Assembly: GCA_017508895.1 (NCBI GenBank)
Contig: JAFWRA010000276.1
Location: 1 to 10,835 of the forward strand
Direction: 5' to 3'
Source: Bacteroidales bacterium
GTDB lineage: Bacteria > Bacteroidota > Bacteroidia > Bacteroidales > F082
Length of the DNA stretch: 10,835 bases
This document shows, in pieces, positions 1 through 6,044 of the stretch. A program made the translations under genes and the position numbers. The first letter of the stretch is position 1. Each line of letters opens with the position of its first letter. The notes under the pieces were generated by a model that worked only from the letters and a program-made list of their open reading frames with translations, was not told where the DNA came from and searched no databases.

Positions 1-110
1 GCACTTTGCTCTACCAAAGAATTATGTGCGTGTCTGGAATCAAGCCTGACCCTGCAATAAATCAAAGGGTCATGAATGAACTCTTTATGCTGGCTAAGAA
101 TGCCGCGTGA
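1..110 (+). CDS. C-terminal end of an unknown protein (partial)
   Basis: The reading frame entering the window at base 3 stays open for 35 codons and stops at TGA 108-110. The visible tail includes the stretch SGIKPDPAINQRVMNELF and ends in AKNAA. It looks like a soluble helical C-terminus, with no hydrophobic segment and no secretion tail. The other two forward frames stop earlier, at 47-49 and 58-60. The gene runs in the same direction as the next one, 55 bases downstream, and no terminator-like hairpin is visible between them, so read-through is possible. I do not recognise the family, and 35 residues are too few to assign a function. Confidence 0.5.
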   Translation, partial: TLLYQRIMCVSGIKPDPAINQRVMNELFMLAKNAA

Positions 111-165
111 TATCATATATGAAACTTTAACGAACTATTGAATAATATATAAGATATATAATTGT

Positions 166-2100
166 ATGAGATTGAATGTTTTGACCCACCTTCTGTTAGG
201 ATGTATGGTGTGGATGGCTGGAATCGGAATGATGTCGGCAGCGAATAAGGAAAAGGTCACAATTGTCTATCAAGGCGACAAAGTAAAAGTATCGCAACCG
301 AAAGACAAGGATATCTCTGTGACTTGCAACGGAGCAAAAGTGGTGGTGGAGAGCCAAGTGACAGGCAAAGAAGTGGAGTATGTGCTGAAAGGTTCTTCGT
401 CCAACGGCAGTTTCGAGTTGAACGGTAAATACAAGGCTACGGTGACGCTCGACGGACTGAACTTGAAAACAAATGAAGGTGCCGCCATCAACTTGAAATG
501 CGGCAAACGGATGAAACTCCATATCAACAAAGGTACGGAAAACACGCTGGAGGACGGCACCGACACCCTGCACAAAGCCTGCGTCTATACCAAAGGACAC
601 CTGGAGATTGGCGGTGGTGGAAAGTTGACACTGACTGGTCATGCCAAGAATGTCATCTCGGCAAAGGAATACCTTCAGGTGAAGGCATCGACAGGCGACA
701 TCATCATCCGTTCTGCAACTGGCAGCGCCTTGAATACCGACAGTTATATGATTATTGACGGTGGCAACATGGACATCAACATGTCGAGTGTGGACAAGAG
801 GGCTTTGAAATCAGACTCCACCATGACCATCAACGGCGGAACCATCAAAATCGTCATGACGGGCAACGGAGGAAAAGGCATCAAGTGCGACGGCGACTTG
901 ATTGTCAATGGCGGAACCGTTGATATCAAGACTACGGGCAATTACGTCAGCGAACGTCCTTTCGGCTTCGGAGGATTCCCTGGTTTCGGCGATGGTGAGA
1001 TGCCTGATTTCGGAGGCTTCCCCTTCGGCGAGATGTCTGACTCCACAGGTTTCCGCGGTTTCCCGTTCGGCGAGATGCCAGAAGGCGGTTTCCCTGACTT
1101 CGGAGGTTTTCCCTTCGGCGAAAGGTCAGACTCCGCAGGTTTCCGTGGTTTTCCGAGATTTGGAGAGCGACCCGACTCCGCTGGTTTCGGAGGTTTTCCG
1201 AGATTCGGAGAGAGGTCCGACTCCACAGGCTTCCGTGGTTTTCCGAGATTCGGAGAGCGACCCGACTCCGCTGGTTTCGGAGGCTTTGGCGGTTTCCCGT
1301 TTGGCGAGATGCCCGAGGGTGGTTTTCCGGGCTTCGGCGGTTTCGGTGGTGGCGGTGAGCGCATCCAGGTCAGCGATTCCGTCCTCAACATATTGTTCGG
1401 AGATGAGAAAGAGGAACGCCATGGAGGTTTTGCCAAGCGGAAATACGATGGCAGCGCCAAGGGGATAAGAGTGGCAGGAAAAGTGACCGTCAATGGTGGC
1501 GACATCCGTATTGAGACCTCCAGCGACGGAGCGGAGGGACTGGAAGGCAAACAGGGCATCACCATCAATGGTGGCAAGATTTACGTGAAAGCACAGGACG
1601 ACGGCCTCAACTCTTCGCAACCCATCATTTTCAACGACGGAGATGTGTTCGTCTGGAGTGTGGGCAACGATGCCATCGATTCCAATTATCCGCGTCAGGG
1701 CGGAATAGTCATCCATGGAGGTAAAGTCGTGGCTTGTTCACAAGTCGGCTCGCCCGAAGAAGCTTTCGACTGCGATTTCACACCAATGGAAATCACTGGC
1801 GGCACAGTGTTCGGCATGGGTGGGGCCATGGGTGGCGGAGGTACCACTCCTCTGGTGGACGAACACACCCAGTGCACGGCCTCACTCAACGGACTCCCCT
1901 GCCCTGTTGGAAAGACTATTGTTTGTGTGGATTCCAAAGGTAAGGAACTGTTCTCCTTCGTCATTCCTTTCTCCATGCGCAGCAGCAACAGCGTGCTTTC
2001 ACTGCCCCAATTCACCAAAGGCGAAACTTATTCAGTGAAAATAAAAGAACCAGATATCGTCATCAAGGACTTCACCTTCGAGGACGTAATAGCGAAATAA
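166..2100 (+). CDS. Secreted carbohydrate-binding beta-helix protein (Cthe_2159/DUF4353-like) with an F/G-rich repeat insert
   Basis: This 644-residue protein begins with a signal peptide (about residues 1-25, hydrophobic LLLGCMVWMAGIGMM then SAA), so it is exported. Residues about 27-263 and 419-560 carry short repeated turns such as TINGGTIKI, LIVNGGTVDI, VTVNGGDIRI, ITINGGKIYV and IVIHGGKVVA. These are typical of the right-handed beta-helix family of Cthe_2159, whose founding member binds cellulose and acidic polysaccharides. Landmarks of that family include KGIKCDGDLIVNGG, DGAEGLEGKQG, DDGLNSS and NDAIDSN. Residues about 266-397 are a Phe/Gly/Pro-rich tandem repeat that splits the helix. 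A small C-terminal domain (about 565-644) follows a GMGGAMGGGG linker. There is no type IX secretion tail. LLGC at residues 10-13 resembles a lipobox but sits very early. The ligand is unknown, and binding of plant or mucin glycans is inference. No consensus promoter is visible in the AT-rich 111-165. Confidence 0.85.
   Translation: MRLNVLTHLLLGCMVWMAGIGMMSAANKEKVTIVYQGDKVKVSQPKDKDISVTCNGAKVVVESQVTGKEVEYVLKGSSSNGSFELNGKYKATVTLDGLNLKTNEGAAINLKCGKRMKLHINKGTENTLEDGTDTLHKACVYTKGHLEIGGGGKLTLTGHAKNVISAKEYLQVKASTGDIIIRSATGSALNTDSYMIIDGGNMDINMSSVDKRALKSDSTMTINGGTIKIVMTGNGGKGIKCDGDLIVNGGTVDIKTTGNYVSERPFGFGGFPGFGDGEMPDFGGFPFGEMSDSTGFRGFPFGEMPEGGFPDFGGFPFGERSDSAGFRGFPRFGERPDSAGFGGFPRFGERSDSTGFRGFPRFGERPDSAGFGGFGGFPFGEMPEGGFPGFGGFGGGGERIQVSDSVLNILFGDEKEERHGGFAKRKYDGSAKGIRVAGKVTVNGGDIRIETSSDGAEGLEGKQGITINGGKIYVKAQDDGLNSSQPIIFNDGDVFVWSVGNDAIDSNYPRQGGIVIHGGKVVACSQVGSPEEAFDCDFTPMEITGGTVFGMGGAMGGGGTTPLVDEHTQCTASLNGLPCPVGKTIVCVDSKGKELFSFVIPFSMRSSNSVLSLPQFTKGETYSVKIKEPDIVIKDFTFEDVIAK
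961..1356 (+). repeat. Coding tandem repeat, 15-residue (45-base) F/G-rich unit
   Basis: Residues 266-397 of the beta-helix protein consist of degenerate repeats. The clearest unit is FRGFPRFGERPDSAG, 15 residues or 45 bases. Three consecutive units lie at 1141-1185, 1186-1230 and 1231-1275. The first and third differ at only one base (attt versus attc), which indicates recent duplication with a 90-base period. Flanking units are shorter or diverged, for example FGGFPFGEMSDSTG, FRGFPFGEMPEGG and FGGFGGFPFGEMPEGG. All unit changes keep the reading frame. The composition (F, G, P, alternating E/R and D/S) suggests a flexible, disordered loop. Confidence 0.9.
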
Positions 2101-2113
2101 GACTCAATAAAAT

Positions 2114-3691
2114 TCATTTCAAGCGCACGATAGCAGGTTTCTCTATTGTGCGCTTTTCTGCATCCACATTCATCGGCACAGCGTATATGGGACGCGGGTC
2201 GGAGGCGAAGACCACGGCATAGTCCTTTTCCTTCACTTGTTCGATGGCTTCATCTTGGGTTTTGTCGTACTTGAACTCGAGGATATAAATCGCGTCGTGC
2301 ATCTTCAACGAGATGTCCATGCGTCCGTCAGCTGTCTGCTGCTCGGCATGGACGTCAGCTCCCACAGCCACCAACAGGGCGTAGAGCAGCGACTGGTAGA
2401 GTTGCTCGTTCTGGTTGCGGTCGGTAATGGAATAAGGAATCGACGAGTACCACTTGCGGATGGCATCGAGGAAGTCATCAAGGGTTGTTTTCTTTGTTCT
2501 GAAACGGTGATAGGCAATGGTCATCTGGTCCTTGGTGCCTGTCACGGGAGGAACAAAATACTGATAGAGGCAGTTGGCGAATCCTGTTGCCACCTCGCGG
2601 TTGGGGAACCCCAAGGTATAAAGGTCTGACTCTTTGTCATACGCTTTCAAAGTCAGATAACCACTTTGGAACAGCACAGGCACAGGGTCTGAGATGCGCT
2701 CAGTGGGTGCGTTGAAACGCGACAAGGACGCATCCAATCCCTCAAGGTCGGGAATGTCCATGTCTTTCTCTCGCAGAATATGGATGAGCGAGGTAGGTGT
2801 TCCGGTGGAGAACCAGTAGTCACCGATTTTGCCATCCTCAAAGGCGTTAATGAGGCTCCAAGGGTTGTAGATGTCGGTCATCCTGTCGCAGAAATGGTAT
2901 CCGTCGTAACGGCGTTTCAATTCCGCCACTGTCTCATCGTAGGTTCGACCAGAAGCCTCAGCCAACCACTCGATGTCGGGTTTCATTTGGGTGAGCAGTT
3001 CTTCCTCTGTGATGCCACAAACCCCTTCATAATCCGACTTGAAAGTCATGTCGTTGAGATTGTTCAATTCACTGAACACGCTCAACTGTGAGAACTTTGA
3101 AATACCAGTGAGGAAGACCTTGTGCAAGTAGTCGCTCTGGGCCTTCAGCGGACTGAAGAGGTCGCGCACACGCTGACGAATCTGTTCCTGAAGTTCAGCA
3201 TCATGGATGCTGTCGAGCATCGGTGCGTCGTATTCGTCTATCAGTACCACCACCTTACGGCCAGTCTGGCGATAGGCTGTCTGGATGATTTTAGTCAGGC
3301 GGTTATTAAAATCCCAATCCTCTTTCTGTTCAAGTCCATATATCTCCTCATACTGATTGAGAATCGTGCTGAACGTCTTCTTGACCCTCTCCAGTTCATA
3401 GTACTTCCCTTGGCTCAGGTCAAGACGAAGCACTGGATATTGTGTCCATTCTTTCTCCAACTTGTCTATTGACAAACCCTTGAACAAATCCCTCCTGCCC
3501 TCGAAATAAGCCTTCAACGTACTCACCAAGAGAGACTTGCCAAAACGCCGGGGACGGCTCAGAAAGAAGTTCTTGGCTTTCGACGTTGCCATCTTATAGA
3601 CGTATTCTGTCTTGTCCACATAGACACAGTCAGGGGCAACGACCTCTTCGAATGTCTGCACACCAACTGGGTATCCTCGTTTCTCTGCCAT
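2114..3691 (-). CDS. AAA-ATPase-like protein with C-terminal PD-(D/E)XK nuclease-like domain (DUF1703 type)
   Basis: From the ATG at 3691 this is a 525-residue protein opening MAEKRGYPVGVQTFEEV. It matches the AAA-ATPase_like plus PD-(D/E)XK architecture that is present in many copies in Bacteroidetes. The Walker A-like motif RRFGKS is at residues 48-53 within LSRPRRFGKSLLVSTL. The Walker B segment VVVLIDEYDAP is at 147-157. The C-terminal domain shows D459 (GRMDIS), E472-x-K474 (ILEFKYDK) and Q485...Y491, the pattern of the PD-(D/E)XK fold. No signal peptide or membrane segment is seen, so it should be cytoplasmic. An upstream GTG at 3730 would extend it by 13 residues, but that codon lies about 6 bases from the expected transcription start and the extension lacks the family's usual opening. 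The biological role of the family is unsettled. A nucleic-acid-related or defence role would be inference. Confidence 0.85.
   Translation of the reverse strand: MAEKRGYPVGVQTFEEVVAPDCVYVDKTEYVYKMATSKAKNFFLSRPRRFGKSLLVSTLKAYFEGRRDLFKGLSIDKLEKEWTQYPVLRLDLSQGKYYELERVKKTFSTILNQYEEIYGLEQKEDWDFNNRLTKIIQTAYRQTGRKVVVLIDEYDAPMLDSIHDAELQEQIRQRVRDLFSPLKAQSDYLHKVFLTGISKFSQLSVFSELNNLNDMTFKSDYEGVCGITEEELLTQMKPDIEWLAEASGRTYDETVAELKRRYDGYHFCDRMTDIYNPWSLINAFEDGKIGDYWFSTGTPTSLIHILREKDMDIPDLEGLDASLSRFNAPTERISDPVPVLFQSGYLTLKAYDKESDLYTLGFPNREVATGFANCLYQYFVPPVTGTKDQMTIAYHRFRTKKTTLDDFLDAIRKWYSSIPYSITDRNQNEQLYQSLLYALLVAVGADVHAEQQTADGRMDISLKMHDAIYILEFKYDKTQDEAIEQVKEKDYAVVFASDPRPIYAVPMNVDAEKRTIEKPAIVRLK
2121..2157. 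terminator. Hairpin terminator shared by convergent genes, inside a coding end
   Basis: The left arm aagcgcacgatag (2121-2133) and right arm ctattgtgcgctt (2143-2155) pair over 13 positions, one of them a G-T wobble. The loop is nine bases, and tttt (2154-2157) completes a T run. It lies 20 bases past the stop of the 166-2100 gene. At the same time it encodes the last residues of the convergent ATPase gene (about KRTIEKPAIVRLK). The two stop codons are only 13 bases apart, so there is no other room for a terminator. Confidence 0.75.
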
Positions 3692-3742
3692 AAGCAAAAA
3701 TGTTATGTTGTTCGTATTGGAGCTTTTCACTCCATGAAACTA

Positions 3743-3772
3743 CAAAATTAGTTTTTTTTCTCATTACTCAAA
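3743..3772 (-). promoter_or_regulatory. Bacteroidetes-type promoter of the ATPase gene
   Basis: On the minus strand, TTTG (3772-3769) is followed by 18 bases and then TAATTTTG (3750-3743), a full match to the -7 consensus TAnnTTTG with near-normal spacing. The predicted transcript starts at about 3737. That gives a leader of about 45 bases to the ATG at 3691 and almost none to the GTG at 3730, which supports the shorter protein. Confidence 0.6.
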
Positions 3773-3942
3773 AACAATCCTATTATTTTTTTTGAAGTTT
3801 CCCACCTTCATGGTGGATATACGAAAGACGCGTAAGATTCATGTCATTCCGCTGACAGTTTGTACATGGAATGGAAAAAATGGCATTGAACCCCCATAAA
3901 ACCCTTACTGGCATAATTATTGGTAGAAAGGTTTTAGACCAG

Positions 3943-4078
3943 CGTTGTTCTATTCCGAGCGTGAGCATTTCAGGCGAAGCCAATGGTCAAAAATGCGATT
4001 AAGTGAGAACAGAGCCGAACTTGTTCGGGCTATGTCGAGCGTGAGCATTTTATCTAATGGTCGACGGTCAAAATGTTA
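3943..4078. repeat. Intergenic structured repeat: one full copy with flanking partial copies
   Basis: The full copy spans 3990-4051 (62 bases). It is bounded by the inverted ends aaaatgc (3990-3996) and gcatttt (4045-4051), with a central hairpin in which agccgaac pairs with gttcgggct around a tt loop. A right-hand half copy lies just left of it: cgagcgtgagcattt at about 3956-3970. A decayed start of another copy follows at about 4056-4078 (aatggtc ... ggtcaaaatg). The 23 bases at 3981-4003 are identical to 10709-10731 at the other end of the window, so this is a dispersed repeat family. The rest of the 3731-4280 gap holds two promoters and no convincing gene. Confidence 0.8.
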
Positions 4079-4195
4079 AAATCGCGAAGTGTGAAAGAAA
4101 CGTGAAAATCCCGCGTTGGAATGATAACCGACGTTAAGCGAAACAAGGGTAATGTTAATTTTTACCAACAACGAAGCAATTCGGGCAAAAAAAGG

Positions 4196-4226
4196 TTTGT
4201 CATGATTAAACTTTGATGTAATTTTA
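4196..4226 (+). promoter_or_regulatory. Bacteroidetes-type promoter of htrA
   Basis: TTTG (4196-4199), a 19-base spacer and TAATTTTA (4219-4226) match TTTG/TAnnTTTG with one mismatch at the last base. The predicted start is near 4232, which gives a leader of about 49 bases before the ATG at 4281. No Shine-Dalgarno sequence is seen; the leader is A/T-rich, as is usual in this phylum. Confidence 0.6.
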
Positions 4227-4280
4227 ACGTCGAAAAAGTTAAATGGACTATAAAATTAACAATTAAACATACATTTAGAC

Positions 4281-5840
4281 ATGAAAAAATCAGTTAAGAA
4301 GTTTTATGGCATCGTAGCGGCAGTGGCTCTTGCTTCAGGAGTGACTGGTGCCTTCGCTTATTCTGCCGCATCGGGTACAGCCTTCAGTGGTGATGGAGAA
4401 AATGGTCAGCAGACCGAAACCACCCTCAAAGGCAAAGATGTGACGCTTGAACAGAATCTGTCGTCGCGTCCACAAGCCAACCAGCCCATGCAATACATCG
4501 ACCTGACCACTGCAGCAGAAAAGGCTTGCAACGCCGTGGTATATATTAAGGTGGTGCAGAACAGCAAGACACAGATGATAGAATACAACGACCCCTTCGA
4601 GGATTTCTTCGGTGACTTCTTCGGCCGTGGCAACGGCGGACAGCAACGCCGCCGCGTACAGACCCCCAAACGCGAGGGAGCCGGTTCAGGTGTGCTCATC
4701 TCCTCGGACGGCTACATCGTTACCAACAACCATGTGGTAGCAGACGCCGACCAAATCACCATCACACTCAACGACAACCGTGAGTACTCTGCACGCGTCA
4801 TCGGCACAGACCCCGACACCGACCTCGCATTGGTGAAGATTGACGACACAGGACTCCCCACCCTTCCCATCGGCGACTCCGACGCACTGAAAGTGGGCGA
4901 ATGGGTGCTTGCCGTGGGCAACCCCTTCAACCTCACCTCTACCGTGACCGCTGGAATCGTGAGCGCTAAGGCACGTCATTTAGGTGCATCGCGCAACGGC
5001 ATCGAATCCTTCATCCAGACCGATGCCGCCATCAACCAGGGCAACAGTGGTGGCGCACTTGTCAACGCACAGGGCGAGCTGGTGGGCATCAACGCCATGC
5101 TCTACAGCCAGACTGGTTCTTACTCGGGTTACGGCTTCGCCATCCCAACCACCATCATGAAGAAAGTGGTGGCCGACATCAAGGAATACGGCACCGTACA
5201 ACGCGCACTGCTTGGCATCAGCGGTATGGATCTCAACCTCTACATTGACGGCGAGAAAGCCAAGGAGAACGGCAACAAGAACCTCGACTTCGGAACCAAC
5301 AAGGGTGTGTATGTGGCAGAAGTGACCGACGACGGAGCCGCCAAGGCCGCCGGACTGAAAAAGGACGATGTCATCACTTCGGTTGACGGCAAGGAAATCA
5401 CCAAGATGAGCGAACTGCAGGAGGCTGTGACACGCTACCGCCCAGGCGACAAGGTGCTGGTAGGATTCATGCGCAACAAGAAGGAAATGACCGCCACACT
5501 CACCTTGAAAAACTCCAACGGCAACACCAACGTGGTGAAAGCCAACAATCTCACGGTGCTCGGAGCTGAGTTCAAGCCTTTGACAGACAAGCAGAAAGAG
5601 AGCCTCAACCTCAGTTACGGTGTGCAGATAAGCAAACTCAAGGACGGAAAACTCAAGGATGCAGGCATCAAGGAAAACTTCATCATTCTGAAGGTCAACA
5701 ACATGAACATCCGCTCAGTGGAAGACATGGAGACTGCATTCAAGAACGCTAGCAACTCTGCAGAGCAGACCCTCTGGATTTGGGGTAAGGATCCATCGGG
5801 CAAGTCACAGAGCTACGCTGTGTCACTCAGCGAGGATTAG
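4281..5840 (+). CDS. htrA: Do/DegP-family periplasmic serine endoprotease
   Basis: This 519-residue protein has a signal peptide (MKKSVKKFYG then a hydrophobic run to about GAFA at residue 26), so it should act in the periplasm. There the family degrades or chaperones misfolded envelope proteins. The trypsin-like domain carries the complete triad: H151 in VTNNHVVADA, D181 in DTDLALVKID and S256 in GNSGGALVN. An acidic, Phe-rich then Gly/Arg loop (about residues 102-130, NDPFEDFFGDFFGRGNGG) precedes the protease core and resembles the flexible regulatory loop of Do proteases. Two PDZ domains follow: one around residues 310-400 (KGVYVAEVTDDGAAKAAGLKK) and one around 425-519 (YGVQISKLKDGKLKDAGIKE). 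The length is normal for DegP/DegQ. It has its own promoter and terminator, so it is probably a single-gene unit. DegP and DegQ cannot be told apart from sequence alone. Confidence 0.95.
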   Translation: MKKSVKKFYGIVAAVALASGVTGAFAYSAASGTAFSGDGENGQQTETTLKGKDVTLEQNLSSRPQANQPMQYIDLTTAAEKACNAVVYIKVVQNSKTQMIEYNDPFEDFFGDFFGRGNGGQQRRRVQTPKREGAGSGVLISSDGYIVTNNHVVADADQITITLNDNREYSARVIGTDPDTDLALVKIDDTGLPTLPIGDSDALKVGEWVLAVGNPFNLTSTVTAGIVSAKARHLGASRNGIESFIQTDAAINQGNSGGALVNAQGELVGINAMLYSQTGSYSGYGFAIPTTIMKKVVADIKEYGTVQRALLGISGMDLNLYIDGEKAKENGNKNLDFGTNKGVYVAEVTDDGAAKAAGLKKDDVITSVDGKEITKMSELQEAVTRYRPGDKVLVGFMRNKKEMTATLTLKNSNGNTNVVKANNLTVLGAEFKPLTDKQKESLNLSYGVQISKLKDGKLKDAGIKENFIILKVNNMNIRSVEDMETAFKNASNSAEQTLWIWGKDPSGKSQSYAVSLSED

Positions 5841-5863
5841 TCAATCCGTTCTTATCCATATTC

Positions 5864-5894
5864 AAAAAGCGGGCACATTTTGTGTCCGCTTTTT
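5864..5894 (+). terminator. Intrinsic terminator of htrA
   Basis: The arms aaaaagcgggcaca (5864-5877) and tgtgtccgcttttt (5881-5894) pair over 14 positions with one G-T wobble around a three-base loop, ending in a T run. The hairpin lies 23 bases past the htrA stop. The A run on the left arm supplies a T run on the other strand too, so it could act in both directions. Confidence 0.85.
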
Positions 5895-6001
5895 ATATTG
5901 CCAAACAAATCATTTCCAAATTAAGGACAGTCCAACATGGATAATTGCCTGTTTTTTTCAATAAAAACCATAATCGTTCATGTCGTTCGACTTTTTTTCT
6001 T

Positions 6002-6009
6002 TATTTTTG
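6002..6009 (+). promoter_or_regulatory. Promoter -7 element upstream of the C10 peptidase gene
   Basis: TATTTTTG at 6002-6009 is an exact TAnnTTTG match. The -33 side is weak, the nearest candidate being ttca at 5977-5980 with a 21-base gap. The predicted start is near 6015, about 30 bases before the ATG at 6045. Confidence 0.5.
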
Positions 6010-6044
6010 CTTTTAATTGAGAAAAAATAAAAAAACATACGATT

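Noticed and set aside
902..1468. Plus-strand 188-codon frame overlapping the beta-helix gene
   Set aside because: It is an out-of-frame shadow of the repeat region, kept open by the 45-base periodicity.
942..1577. Long minus-strand frame rich in PPKPxKSGKP repeats
   Set aside because: It is the complement of the F/G-rich coding repeat. The Pro/Lys pattern follows from GGT/TTC codons on the other strand, and there is no promoter or signal peptide.
2114..3691. ATPase gene as part of a multi-gene defence island
   Set aside because: It stands alone between convergent and divergent neighbours with unrelated envelope functions, and no other defence-type gene is in the window.
3783..3983. 66-codon minus-strand frame in the htrA upstream gap
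   Set aside because: It runs into the structured repeat, has no recognisable domain, and its sequence looks like non-coding intergenic DNA.
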